64,000 nt of DNA from Bacillota bacterium (lineage in GTDB: Bacteria; Bacillota; Clostridia; Oscillospirales; Oscillospiraceae): positions 62,001 to 126,000 of the forward strand of contig JAEXCS010000035.1 of NCBI GenBank assembly GCA_023402075.1, given 5' to 3'. The number at the start of each line of letters is the position of its first letter. Within the stretch, counting starts at the first letter, position 1. This document shows, one piece after another, positions 50,119 through 59,374 of this stretch. Position numbers and translations under genes: made by a program. The notes under the pieces are model-generated. The model made no database searches. It was given only the letters and a program-made list of their open reading frames with translations, and was not told the DNA's origin.

Positions 50119-51387
50119 TCAGGCATCGTCCGGACGGGGATTAGTCACCTGATTCCAAATGCTGTTTACATCGTCCACGCAGGCAAAATAAGTGCCGGTA
50201 AGCAGATTCGCCGGAATGCCCAGCGCCTCTGTGGCGGCGGCAACGCCGTTCCAGTCCGCCCGCTCGTAGCACAGTGCCAGTTCGAAAAGCTGGCCCGCTC
50301 TGCCCTCTCGGAGCAGCAGCGCGGTTTTCACATCCTCCGGAACGGGAATCTCCTCCAAAATTTCCTCCATCGGCGCGTCAATTAAGTAGTGCAGGGTGGA
50401 GAACATACCCATGAGGTATGCATCGGAGGGGGAAATGGTCATGCCGGTGGCATACTTCATCAGCTTGCTGCAAAAAGTACCCCGCAAGAGGGACAGCTTC
50501 AAAAACTCCTCCGCGTCGGCGTCCATCTCGTTTTCCGCATTGTTGGCGCTGAGAAGATAGACCCACTGGCGAAGCTGGTTCAGTCCTACGGTCATGATGG
50601 CCTGTCGCACGGTGGTGGCCCGGTTGCGGCGGGCAAAATAGCAGGAATTGGCCAGCCGCAGCAGTGCATAGCTCAATGTGGCGTCTATGGAAATCAGCTC
50701 TTCCACCTCGCCAATCTCTGGCTCTTCCCGGCTCATGGCCACAATCAGGCGGAAAAAATTGCTTTGCAGATAGCTGCTGTTGTGGATTTTGGTGGCCAGT
50801 TTCTCCGCCACGCGGGTGCCTTCCATGGCATCCACGCCCAGCTCCTGTGCCTTGGCGTACAGCTCTTCCGTGTCCACATTGGTGGCAATGCACAGCTTTT
50901 TTAGGCTGTGGGCAATCTCAATGATATTTCTAAGCTTCTCTTCGCTGGTGGTAGCGAAATTCAGCTTGAGATAATCAATCATATCAAGCAGCGCCAGATA
51001 CCGGGGCAAAAACTGAAACTCGTTCACCGCAATGCGGTAGCCCTTGGCAGCATATTCATGCACGGCGGCCAACGCCGCCGGATGAATGATCACGCTGTCG
51101 TCAATCTGAATCACCAGCTCCGACCGGTCGAACAGGTCTGGTGTTTTCTTCAGCAGCAGCGTGGCCGTGAAGGTCATAAAGTAAAACGAACCCTTTAAAA
51201 GCTTGTCGGTGTTCTGAATCAGGAAATTATACACCGTGTCCGCAGCGGCAAATTCCTTGTCGCTCATCAGCCCACAGAATGCCTGATTTTCTCCGTGGTA
51301 TAAAATCTCATAGCCAATGGTCTGCTTCTGTGCGTTTCGGATGGGCTGGCGGACGATATACTTGTTCTTATTTCGGTCCTTTCTCAT
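50119..51387 (-). CDS. EAL-HDOD protein with a degraded EAL site
   Basis: The protein of about 422 residues has the same EAL-HDOD layout as 16749-17960: YIVRQPIRNAQKQTIGYEILYHG at the start and an HDOD core with LLRLANSCYFARR. Several EAL residues are lost: the DD pair is NE (AVNEFQF), KVD is KLN (LKLNF) and AEGVE is ATNVD. It is therefore likely a c-di-GMP-blind or protein-binding regulator. It is the last gene of the chemotaxis operon, 15 bases after cheV. Start is uncertain: an in-frame GTG lies at 51393 and the ribosome site is poor. Confidence 0.85.
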   Translation of the reverse strand: MRKDRNKNKYIVRQPIRNAQKQTIGYEILYHGENQAFCGLMSDKEFAAADTVYNFLIQNTDKLLKGSFYFMTFTATLLLKKTPDLFDRSELVIQIDDSVIIHPAALAAVHEYAAKGYRIAVNEFQFLPRYLALLDMIDYLKLNFATTSEEKLRNIIEIAHSLKKLCIATNVDTEELYAKAQELGVDAMEGTRVAEKLATKIHNSSYLQSNFFRLIVAMSREEPEIGEVEELISIDATLSYALLRLANSCYFARRNRATTVRQAIMTVGLNQLRQWVYLLSANNAENEMDADAEEFLKLSLLRGTFCSKLMKYATGMTISPSDAYLMGMFSTLHYLIDAPMEEILEEIPVPEDVKTALLLREGRAGQLFELALCYERADWNGVAAATEALGIPANLLTGTYFACVDDVNSIWNQVTNPRPDDA

Positions 51388-51402
51388 TCCCACTCATCGC
51401 TT

Positions 51403-52335
51403 TCATGCTTTTCCCGCCGGGGCCGTCTTGCTTAAAAGCTGGTCCATGACGGATACCAGATGTCCGATTTCGGGCTTGGAAAGCTGTTCGTCCGCGCCCA
51501 CCTGCTTGCCCTTAATCCGCATTTCCTCGGAAATCAGGGAAGAGAACAGGACCACGGGGATTTTACGGAGAAGCTGATCTTCTTTAATAAGCTTTGTCAG
51601 GTGATGTCCGTCCATCTGGGGCATTTCAATATCGGTGATGACCATGGCCACTTCCTCCGGCGCGGTTCCCTGCGCCTTCATCTGCACCAGCTCGTCCCAC
51701 AGCTCTTGCCCGTTGGGATAGGCGTGCAGGTTTGTATAGCCCGCTTTGCCCAGCGCCTCCCGAATCATCTGGCTTAGAAGCAGAGAGTCCTCAGCGAGAT
51801 AAATGGGCCGATCGCTGCGAACTCGTGGCCCCATCCGGTCAATTTCTCCCACCTGAATGGAGGTTTCGGGGGCAATTTCCGCCACAATTTTCTCAAAATC
51901 CAGAATCGTCACCAAGTCGTCCCCGCACTGGGCAATGCCTGTGGACACGCCGTCCGCTCCGCCGGAGATGGTTTTGTCCGGCTTTTGAATGTCTTTCCAG
52001 GAAATGCGGCTGATGCCCACCACGCTGTGCACGCGGAAAGCAACGTACATCATGTTAAAATTTGTGACGATAAACAAATCCTTGGGCTGCTTCTCCACAT
52101 CCGTGTCCACCAGAAATCTCGGCAGGTTAATGACCGTAATCACCTGATCTCTTGGTTTAAAGATGCCCTCCACCGCCGGGTGAACGTGAGGCATGGACTT
52201 CACCGGCGCGGACAGCATAATCTCCCGGACCTTTGCCACGTTGATGCCGAAGAGATTGTCGTTGACGGTAAACTCCATAATCTCAATTTCATTGGTTCCC
52301 GTTTCCAGCAAAATGTTGCTGTTGCTCTGTCCCAT
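51403..52335 (-). CDS. cheV: Chemotaxis coupling protein CheV
   Basis: The 310-residue protein joins a CheW-like domain (about 15-165, MEFTVNDNLFGINVAKVREIM) to a receiver domain (about 180-305) with ED, the phospho-Asp in VITDIEMPQMDG and a late Lys. CheV links receptors to CheA and helps adaptation. The ATG at 52335 has AAGGA 8 bases upstream; the in-frame start at 52365 does not. It follows cheD by 133 bases. Confidence 0.95.
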   Translation of the reverse strand: MGQSNSNILLETGTNEIEIMEFTVNDNLFGINVAKVREIMLSAPVKSMPHVHPAVEGIFKPRDQVITVINLPRFLVDTDVEKQPKDLFIVTNFNMMYVAFRVHSVVGISRISWKDIQKPDKTISGGADGVSTGIAQCGDDLVTILDFEKIVAEIAPETSIQVGEIDRMGPRVRSDRPIYLAEDSLLLSQMIREALGKAGYTNLHAYPNGQELWDELVQMKAQGTAPEEVAMVITDIEMPQMDGHHLTKLIKEDQLLRKIPVVLFSSLISEEMRIKGKQVGADEQLSKPEIGHLVSVMDQLLSKTAPAGKA

Positions 52336-52468
52336 AACGTCATTCCTTTCACGGTGCCAGCCCATTTGCCGGAGGACTTCCGTCTCCGCGGGCGTGTCGG
52401 TTCCCGGCGCAGCACACTGTTTATTTAATTAGAGGCAAGCCCCATAAGCCATCGGATAAGCCATCGGC

Positions 52469-52948
52469 TCAGAATTTAATTTCAGGATATCCATAGGACC
52501 GGATAATTCCATTTCCCGTGCCGCCGTCAAACTCTATGGTGCGGGCAACGGTGCCGCCCACATCCTCCCAGGCAAGTCTGATTTTTTCCATCTTCAAAAT
52601 CTGGCGCACGCTTTCTCCGTTGCGCTGGCCAATATTTCCAAGACTTCCGCCTGACACCTCGAACATACGGGCTCCGCCTGCAATTTTCGCCGTAATAGCT
52701 GCGCGGCAGGCCCCCTTCATCTCCATCTCCCGCAATGTGGCGCGGATGCCGGTATCGGCATATTTAAACGTGTTTTTCCGCCCGGTTTCCATGTTCAGCG
52801 GCAACATAATGTGTATCAGCGCCGCTAGGCGGCGATTCGGCTCATACAGGCAGATTCCGATGCAGGAGCCCAGCGCATAGGTAATCAGCTTTTCTCCCTC
52901 CTGCGCCAGTTTCATGTCGGCGATGCCGACAATCAGCTTGTCATTCAT
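52469..52948 (-). CDS. cheD: Chemoreceptor glutamine deamidase CheD
   Basis: The 159-residue protein has the catalytic Cys in ALGSCIGICLYEP and the His in ALIHIMLP, then the conserved KIAGGARMF and IGQRNGESV segments. CheD deamidates receptors and binds CheC. It overlaps cheC by 8 bases, so the two interacting proteins are translationally coupled. Confidence 0.95.
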   Translation of the reverse strand: MNDKLIVGIADMKLAQEGEKLITYALGSCIGICLYEPNRRLAALIHIMLPLNMETGRKNTFKYADTGIRATLREMEMKGACRAAITAKIAGGARMFEVSGGSLGNIGQRNGESVRQILKMEKIRLAWEDVGGTVARTIEFDGGTGNGIIRSYGYPEIKF

Positions 52949-53567
52949 CCATTACGCCCAACTTTCGCAGCAGGAAATTCAAAGACCGGATATCCGGCGA
53001 AAGCAGCAACCGACAGGGAACCTGCTTCCCGTCGCACACAAAGTTGCCGCCAATGGTCATGATATAATCCGACTGGCCGCCGTAGGCCGCCATGGGCACC
53101 GTGAGAATCGCACCCTGCATGTCCACCGCGAAGGCGGGAACCGTCAGCCGGATGGAGATGTCGGCAAGGCCGCTGAGCGCGTTGATAAACGTGGAAATCA
53201 TAATGTTTCCCACCTCCACCAGCGTGGAGATTTCCATTTCCCGCAGCATATTAAAATCTGACACGGGCTTTCCCAAAACATTGGACAGCACCAGATTAAT
53301 GAAGTCCATCTGCTGCACGGAGAGCATGATTCCGTTGATTTCGCCGCCAAGCTGGCTCAAAACCCCGGCGGTGATGGCCTCTGGCCCGCCAATCCACTCA
53401 ATGGCCTCGTTATAGCCCATAATCCGCACCTCCGGCAACGTGATGCGAACCTCTTTGCCAATCATCTGAGATAGCGCCGTGGCAGCGTTTCCCGTCCCGA
53501 TGCTTCCGATCTCCTTAAGCGTGTCAATCTCCAGCCCGTTTAAATCTTCATAACTTCTAATCTCCAT
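52941..53567 (-). CDS. cheC: CheY-P phosphatase CheC
   Basis: The 208-residue protein has two pseudo-symmetric CheC repeats. The phosphatase motif (D/S-x3-E-x2-N) is intact in the second repeat (S114, E118, N121) but in the first it reads D15, E19, S22, so the catalytic Asn is Ser. The ATG at 53567 begins MEIRSYEDLNGLEIDTLKEIG; a longer in-frame start at 53597 is less likely. It is cotranscribed with cheD and flgG. Confidence 0.93.
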   Translation of the reverse strand: MEIRSYEDLNGLEIDTLKEIGSIGTGNAATALSQMIGKEVRITLPEVRIMGYNEAIEWIGGPEAITAGVLSQLGGEINGIMLSVQQMDFINLVLSNVLGKPVSDFNMLREMEISTLVEVGNIMISTFINALSGLADISIRLTVPAFAVDMQGAILTVPMAAYGGQSDYIMTIGGNFVCDGKQVPCRLLLSPDIRSLNFLLRKLGVMDE

Positions 53568-53599
53568 GCGACTTCCCTTTCCGCGCCGGAGGCGCACCC

Positions 53600-54364
53600 T
53601 TAGGACCTGAGGTTGTTCACCGTAGTTTCTATTTCGTCCGAAACGGTGACCATTCTTAGATTATAACTGAAACTGCGCTGTGCTTCAATGACTTTTGTCA
53701 TTTGTTCCGCTAAATCAGCGTTGGAAGCTTCCAGCACACCCTGACGAACCGTGCCGGTGCCAAAGCGGACCTGCCCGTTTTTCGCCACCGGCATATAGCG
53801 GTTATCCCCCATACGAAGCATTCCATCGGTATTCGCAAAGTCAAACACACCCACCGGCTGCTTGGCCTCCCGGTCTTTGACCTCCGTCACCGCGCCTTTG
53901 TCGTTTAAGACAAACCGGCCCATTCCGTCGGAAAGCATAAACACGGTTTCCATCTCGGGCCTGCCTTCCTCGTCCAACTCCTGCTCGCCGTCCGCCGAAA
54001 GCTTCTGGCGCTGAAACTCCGAAAGGGTAAAGGACCCATCCCGCGAATAGGAGACTTCTCCGCTCGCGGGGTCGTAAAGTCCGAAAAATCCGTCGCCGAT
54101 AATGGCATAATCCTGCTTTTGTCCGGTTTCGGACAGCGCACCGTCCGCAAAGTCCGTTCCCGCCATAGACATCTTCGCGCCAGAGCCACGGGGAAGCTCC
54201 GCCCCCTCCGCCCCGGCTACATTGCCGTACATCAGCGAGGAAAAGCTGGGCTTCTGGGCCTTAAAGCCGTATGTATTCACGTTGGCAATGTTGTTCGCCT
54301 GCACGTTCATCCGCTGCTGCTGCTGTGCCGCGCCCACTGCGGCGGTATAAAAAGAACTGTTCAA
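53600..54364 (-). CDS. flgG: Flagellar rod/hook-basal-body protein, FlgG type
   Basis: The 254-residue protein has the rod-protein ends: QANNIANVNTYGFKAQ near the start and LEASNADLAEQMTKVIEAQRSF with a coiled C-terminus. It belongs to the FlgG/FlhP group that builds the distal rod. The start codon is TTG (54364-54362) after an AGGGGTGG site. It lies 17 bases after the related gene upstream. Confidence 0.87.
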   Translation of the reverse strand: MNSSFYTAAVGAAQQQQRMNVQANNIANVNTYGFKAQKPSFSSLMYGNVAGAEGAELPRGSGAKMSMAGTDFADGALSETGQKQDYAIIGDGFFGLYDPASGEVSYSRDGSFTLSEFQRQKLSADGEQELDEEGRPEMETVFMLSDGMGRFVLNDKGAVTEVKDREAKQPVGVFDFANTDGMLRMGDNRYMPVAKNGQVRFGTGTVRQGVLEASNADLAEQMTKVIEAQRSFSYNLRMVTVSDEIETTVNNLRS

Positions 54365-54381
54365 ATTCGCTCACCACCCCT

Positions 54382-55131
54382 TTAAACGTTGCCCAGATTG
54401 GTAGCCGCCTTGGTCATCAACTGGTCGTACATCCGGCTTACCTCCGCCGCACTTTGAAACGCACGCTGTGCGGTCATCATGCCGGTCATCTGCTGAATAA
54501 GGTCCACGTTGGCCCGCTCCTGCGTCTTCCAAAGAACACTGGTTCCGGCCGCGGCCTCCGCACCATCGCCAGTAAAATAGCCTTGGGCATTGCGGGTAAG
54601 CGCGTCGTTGTCCGCAAAGGAGAAGACGCCCAGCTGCCCTACAAGCAGTCCATCCTCCGTGTAAATCCCCCCGGAAGCGTCTCCCGTGATTTTGTCGGTT
54701 CCCAAAAGGATTTCCTCACCGTTGGGGTCTAAAACCCGGCTTCCGTCTGAAAGGCACAGATAGCCTTCCTCATCCAGTGCGAAATTGCCGGCACGGGTAT
54801 AAACCGTTTCGTCTCCGGAGTGGACGGCAAAAAAACCGTCTCCCTGAAGGGCAAAGTCCAAAGGCATCCCCGTCTCCTCCAGCGCGCCCTGGGTATAGTC
54901 CGTGTAAAGCCGGCTGGGGGCCAGAATATAGCTGGCAGGTCCAATTTCAGTGGGGTTGCTCTTGTCCTTGTTCCCCACCCGGCTGACCACATATTCCCGG
55001 AAGGTGGTGTCGGTATAGGTGTCCGCCTTATAGCCGGAGGTGGCGACGTTTGCCATGTTGTTGGAAATCACGTCCAGCCGCTTGCCCTGCGACAGCATGG
55101 CGGAGGTCAGGTTGTAAAAGCCCTTGAACAT
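54382..55131 (-). CDS. Flagellar rod protein, FlgF/FlgG (FlhO) type
   Basis: The 249-residue protein begins MFKGFYNLTSAMLSQGKRLDVISNNMANVATSGYK and ends with ERANVDLIQQMTGMMTAQRAFQSAA, both typical of rod proteins. The order fliA, this gene, flgG mirrors the FlhO/FlhP pair of Bacillus. The ATG at 55131 is 4 bases after the fliA stop; the longer in-frame start would overlap fliA by 130 bases and is rejected. Confidence 0.87.
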   Translation of the reverse strand: MFKGFYNLTSAMLSQGKRLDVISNNMANVATSGYKADTYTDTTFREYVVSRVGNKDKSNPTEIGPASYILAPSRLYTDYTQGALEETGMPLDFALQGDGFFAVHSGDETVYTRAGNFALDEEGYLCLSDGSRVLDPNGEEILLGTDKITGDASGGIYTEDGLLVGQLGVFSFADNDALTRNAQGYFTGDGAEAAAGTSVLWKTQERANVDLIQQMTGMMTAQRAFQSAAEVSRMYDQLMTKAATNLGNV

Positions 55132-55135
55132 TTTA

Positions 55136-55993
55136 TCACTCTCTTTTCTCGCCGCGCTCTGGCTTTTGTCCCATATAGGGACCCAGATACACGCGTAATT
55201 TCTGAATAGCCCGGCTGTGAATCTGCGACACACGGGGTTCGCTGATATCCATGACCTGCGCAATATTCCGCATATTCAGACCCCGCTCATAGTATAGGGA
55301 CAGCACCGTCTGCTCGTTTTTTCGCAGCGCCCGGATTCCGTCACCCAGCAGCTCCCGCAGCTCTTTTTGCTGCACACTGTCCTCCGGCGAAAGGTCGTCC
55401 GCCGCCGGAAGGGAAATGCCCGTGTCCCCCTCGCTGCGGCGTTCAAACAAAGACTCCAGCGAAACAATATTGCAAAGGGCGGCGGCCGCTGCGTCCTCCC
55501 GATACTTTTCCACGCTTAGGCCCATGTGTCCGGCCACCTCTTCATCGGTGGGAAACCGGCCGAAATGGTTGTTAAGTGCACTCACCGCCTGATCGATCTC
55601 CCGTGCGCGGCGGCGCACGCTGCGGGGCAGCCAGTCCTGCTGGCGGGCAAGGTCGATAATCATGCCGCGAATACGCTTGGACACATAGGTTTCAAATTTC
55701 ACGCCCTTTTCGGGGTCAAACTTATCCACGGAGTTCATCAATGTGAGAATGCCTTCGTTTACAATATCGTCCACTTGGGCAAAGCCGTTATACACGCCGC
55801 AGATTTGCAGGGCAACGCTTTTAATCAGCCCCTCATACCGCAGCACCAACGGCCACTTATACGTCTCTTCCCCCGTGCGCTTGTAAAGGCGCATCAGCTC
55901 GTCAGTGGGCAGGACCTCCAGCTCCTGCTCCGTCAGAAGCGCTTGGGAGAGGGCTTCTTTCGTGGGATTGTTTAAAACAGCCGTATTACTCAC
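55136..55993 (-). CDS. fliA: Flagellar sigma factor FliA/SigD (sigma-28)
   Basis: The 285-residue sigma factor has region 2 (QVDDIVNEGILTLMNSVDKFDPEKGVKFETYVSKRIRG), region 3 (PRSVRRRAREID) and region 4 (RNIAQVMDISEPRVSQIHSRAIQKL), in the FliA/WhiG group. It directs transcription of late flagellar genes such as fliD, whose upstream region carries a matching sequence. It lies 62 bases after flhA. Confidence 0.93.
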   Translation of the reverse strand: MSNTAVLNNPTKEALSQALLTEQELEVLPTDELMRLYKRTGEETYKWPLVLRYEGLIKSVALQICGVYNGFAQVDDIVNEGILTLMNSVDKFDPEKGVKFETYVSKRIRGMIIDLARQQDWLPRSVRRRAREIDQAVSALNNHFGRFPTDEEVAGHMGLSVEKYREDAAAAALCNIVSLESLFERRSEGDTGISLPAADDLSPEDSVQQKELRELLGDGIRALRKNEQTVLSLYYERGLNMRNIAQVMDISEPRVSQIHSRAIQKLRVYLGPYMGQKPERGEKRE

Positions 55994-56055
55994 GCTTCCG
56001 CCCTTCCTTTCGCAAAGCTCTTATAAACCCGCATCTGCCGCGCCCTGGGGTTCCA

Positions 56056-58158
56056 TCAGATCTTGTCCACCGTCTCCTTTTTCTGCTGCATTGTTATATT
56101 TCCAAGGGCCTGAATCTGAATATCGGTGGTAATTTCATTGAAGGACAGTACATACAGATTCGGAAAAAACTGAGACAGCATTCTGCTTAAGTACACACGG
56201 ATGACAGGGCTTGTAAGAATGACAGGGGTCTGCCCCAGCTCCGCAAACTTTTTCACGGATTCTCCCAGTTGAGAGACGATTTGCTGCATCATGTCCGCGC
56301 CCATGGCCAGATACACGCCCTGATCGTTTTTGGTGAGAGAGGAGACAATCTGCTTCTCCACCTCCGCATCCAGCGTCACCACCCGAAGCTGCCCATGCTC
56401 GCAGAAGCGGCGGGTAATCGTCCGAGTCAACGCGGAGCGGACTGCCTCGGTAATCAAATCCGGGTCCCTCGTGGTATTCATGGCGTCTGCGGCGGCCTCC
56501 ACAATGGTGCCTAAATTTTTGATGGGAACGCCCTCTTTCAAAAGGCTTCGCAAAATCCGCTCCAGCAGTCCATAGGAGATGAGGGCCGGAATGGTTTCCT
56601 CCACCAACTGGGGAGCGGCCTTTTTCAGGTTTTCCGCCAGCCGGATTGTCTCCTCCCGGTCCAGCAGCTCGTACACATGCTTTTTGATGGTTTCGGAGAG
56701 ATGCGTCAGCATAACAGAAAGCGGGTCAATCACCGTATATCCGTAAATTTCCGCCATTTCCCGGCTCTCCGGCAAAATCCAGCGGGAGGGAATGCCATAT
56801 GCCGGTTCGATGGTTTCGATTCCGTCAATTTCGCCGCTGGGGGCCGTAGGCTCCAGCGCCAGATAATAGTCCACAAGAATTTCGCCCTTGGCAACCTGCT
56901 CGCCTTTAATCTTAATCACATACTGATTGGTGCCAAGGGTTGCGGAGTCGTGCAGCCGCACTGAGGGGACCACAAAGCCCATATCCTGCGCATATTGGCG
57001 GCGAAAGATGACGATACGGCTGATCAGCCGCCCGCCCCGCGCCTCGTCCACCAGCGGTATCAGGCTGTATCCAAACTCCATTTCAATGGGCTCCACATCC
57101 AACAGAGAATAAATATTGTTGATATCCTTATAATACTCGTTTTCTCCGGGAGCCTTGGTGGCCTGGGCGGCTTCAACCGCCTCTTTCTCCTCCAGCGCGG
57201 CGCGCTGCGTCTTTTCCGCATCCATGCTTTTCAGGCCGCGCCAGCCCCAATACGTAAGCGCGGCTCCCACCAAAAGCAGGGCCAGATGGGGCGTGTTCGG
57301 CATGGCCGCCAGAAACAAAAGCACAATTCCCGCAACCATAATTGCCCGGGGCTGGGCCTTGAACTGCCGGAGCACGTCGTTGTTCAGACTATCCTCGGAC
57401 ACACTGCGGGTGACAATCATGCCCGTGGCGGTGGAAATCATCAGTGCCGGAAGCTGGGACACCAGCCCGTCGCCGATGGTTGCGATGGAATACACCTGCA
57501 AAACACCGGCGAAGTCTCCGCCGCCCTGCACAATGCCGATCACAAGGCCCGCCACAAAGTTAATAGTGGTAATAATCAGGCTCATGATGGCGTCGCCCTT
57601 GACGATTTTGGTGGCGCCGTCCATAGCGCCGTAAAAATCCGCCTGACGCTGCACCTTTTCCCGGCGGGCCCGCGCGTCCTGCTCGTTAATCAGGCCGGAG
57701 GAGAGATCCGCGTCAATCGCCATCTGCTTGCCGGGCATGGCGTCCAGCGTGAAGCGGGCGGCCACCTCTGCCACGCGCTCCGCGCCCTTGGTAATAACAA
57801 TAAACTGCATCAGCACAATAATCAGGAAGATAATCACGCCAATGACAATATTCCCGTTGGTAATCAACTGTCCAAACGCCTTAATCACTGCACCCGCATA
57901 GCCCCCATTGGAGAGAATCAGCCGGGTGGAAGACACATTCAGTCCCAATCGAAACAACGTGGTTACCAGCAGCAGCGAGGGAAAGATGGAAAATTCCAGC
58001 GCGTCCGAAATGTTCATGGTAATCAGCAGAATCACGATGGACAGCGAGATGTTGATAATCAGCAGAATGTCCATCAGCATGGGGGGAAGCGGCAGAATCA
58101 AAAACAGGACGATGACGACCACGAGGAGAGATATGATGTTGTTTGCAAGTCTTCTCAT
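56056..58158 (-). CDS. flhA: Flagellar export gate protein FlhA
   Basis: The 700-residue protein has about eight membrane segments in the first 330 residues, the conserved loop KQMAIDADLSSGLINEQDARARREKVQRQADFYGAMDGA between them, and a cytoplasmic C-terminal platform domain that docks chaperone-substrate complexes. Length is normal. It lies between flhB and fliA. Confidence 0.97.
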   Translation of the reverse strand: MRRLANNIISLLVVVIVLFLILPLPPMLMDILLIINISLSIVILLITMNISDALEFSIFPSLLLVTTLFRLGLNVSSTRLILSNGGYAGAVIKAFGQLITNGNIVIGVIIFLIIVLMQFIVITKGAERVAEVAARFTLDAMPGKQMAIDADLSSGLINEQDARARREKVQRQADFYGAMDGATKIVKGDAIMSLIITTINFVAGLVIGIVQGGGDFAGVLQVYSIATIGDGLVSQLPALMISTATGMIVTRSVSEDSLNNDVLRQFKAQPRAIMVAGIVLLFLAAMPNTPHLALLLVGAALTYWGWRGLKSMDAEKTQRAALEEKEAVEAAQATKAPGENEYYKDINNIYSLLDVEPIEMEFGYSLIPLVDEARGGRLISRIVIFRRQYAQDMGFVVPSVRLHDSATLGTNQYVIKIKGEQVAKGEILVDYYLALEPTAPSGEIDGIETIEPAYGIPSRWILPESREMAEIYGYTVIDPLSVMLTHLSETIKKHVYELLDREETIRLAENLKKAAPQLVEETIPALISYGLLERILRSLLKEGVPIKNLGTIVEAAADAMNTTRDPDLITEAVRSALTRTITRRFCEHGQLRVVTLDAEVEKQIVSSLTKNDQGVYLAMGADMMQQIVSQLGESVKKFAELGQTPVILTSPVIRVYLSRMLSQFFPNLYVLSFNEITTDIQIQALGNITMQQKKETVDKI

Positions 58159-58243
58159 CGCCGTGCCGCCTTTCTTTGGTGCATTTCAAAAAAGTTGTGT
58201 CTCATTTCTTGCTTTCCGGGAAAATGCTTTGGCAGCAAAGCCA

Positions 58244-59344
58244 TTATCCGCCTTCTTCACTGTCCAGAGCCATTTCCCTGCTTAAATCCCGATTACTCAT
58301 CTTAAAGACGTATACCAGCACATCCGCCACCGCGCCGTATAGCTCCTGCGGAATTTGCCGGTTCAGCTCGGCGGAGGCGTAGATAGACCGGGCCAGAGGA
58401 ACATCCTCTACTGTGGGAATCCCATGCTCCTCCGCCGTTTTCACGATGCGAAGGGCCACCTCGTCCAGCCCCTTGGCAAGAACCACCGGGGCCGCGTCTG
58501 TCTCCGGCTTATAGCGCAGGGCCACCGCCACGTGGGTGGGGTTTCTGATAACCACGTCCGCCTGCGGCACCTGCTGCATCATGCGGGACTGGGCCATTTT
58601 GCGCTGGGCCTCTTTGATTTTTCCCTTGATCTGAGGATCGCCCTCGGTCTGCTTATATTCCTCCTTGATCTCCTGCTTCGTCATGCGCATCTGACGTTCG
58701 TAATCCCACCACTGATAGTAGAAATCAAAGCCTGCCACGGCAACAAACGCAATGATAATCTGGAGAATCATGCCGCTGAGGCGGCTGAGGATATCGCCGC
58801 AAACGGCGGTTATGTCCGTGTTTAAGTAATTGGCAAAAGCAACCACGCATCCGCTGACAAACCGATAGATAATGATAAGGAGAATAGTGATTTTAATAAT
58901 GCCCTTCCCTGCCTCCACCACGCTGCGCAGGGAAAACAGCTTTTTAAAGCCCTCAAGCGGGTTAAGCCGGTTGAATTTAGGCTGGATAGACTGCCCGGAC
59001 ACCAGCAGCCGGGTCTGCGCGAAGGTGGCCGCCACGGCCGTCACTGCCACCGCCAGAATCGTTGGCCCCACCGCCATAAACAGGGTGTAGGCCCCCTCCT
59101 TGAGAAGGTCTGGAAGCTGCCTTTCCAGAGAAACTGAGGAAAGATTCCCCGCAAGGGTCATACACACGCGGAAAAAGGAATCAAGCTGCGCCACCGCGCC
59201 CCGCATGGTCATACGCAGCGTCATATAGCCCACCAGCAGCGTGGCCACCGCCACCGCGTCCTTACTGAGAAAGACGTTGCCTTTTTTTCGTTGGTCCCGT
59301 CGCTTTTTGGGGGTTGCCTTTTCTGTTTTATTGCCCTCCGGCAC
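58244..59344 (-). CDS. flhB: Flagellar export switch protein FlhB
   Basis: The 366-residue protein begins with the basic EKATPKKRRDQRKKGNV segment, has four membrane segments and then the autocleavage site NPTH at 268-271. FlhB switches export from hook to filament proteins. An 85-base gap separates it from flhA. Confidence 0.97.
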   Translation of the reverse strand: MPEGNKTEKATPKKRRDQRKKGNVFLSKDAVAVATLLVGYMTLRMTMRGAVAQLDSFFRVCMTLAGNLSSVSLERQLPDLLKEGAYTLFMAVGPTILAVAVTAVAATFAQTRLLVSGQSIQPKFNRLNPLEGFKKLFSLRSVVEAGKGIIKITILLIIIYRFVSGCVVAFANYLNTDITAVCGDILSRLSGMILQIIIAFVAVAGFDFYYQWWDYERQMRMTKQEIKEEYKQTEGDPQIKGKIKEAQRKMAQSRMMQQVPQADVVIRNPTHVAVALRYKPETDAAPVVLAKGLDEVALRIVKTAEEHGIPTVEDVPLARSIYASAELNRQIPQELYGAVADVLVYVFKMSNRDLSREMALDSEEGG

Positions 59345-59374
59345 AGACGATCCCCCCTTTTGCCAGCCTTCTTT

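Noticed and set aside
56995..58305. A 436-codon open frame on the plus strand inside flhA
   Set aside because: It is the antisense shadow of a certain flhA gene, with a composition rich in His, Gln, Asn and Gly and no ribosome site or domain.
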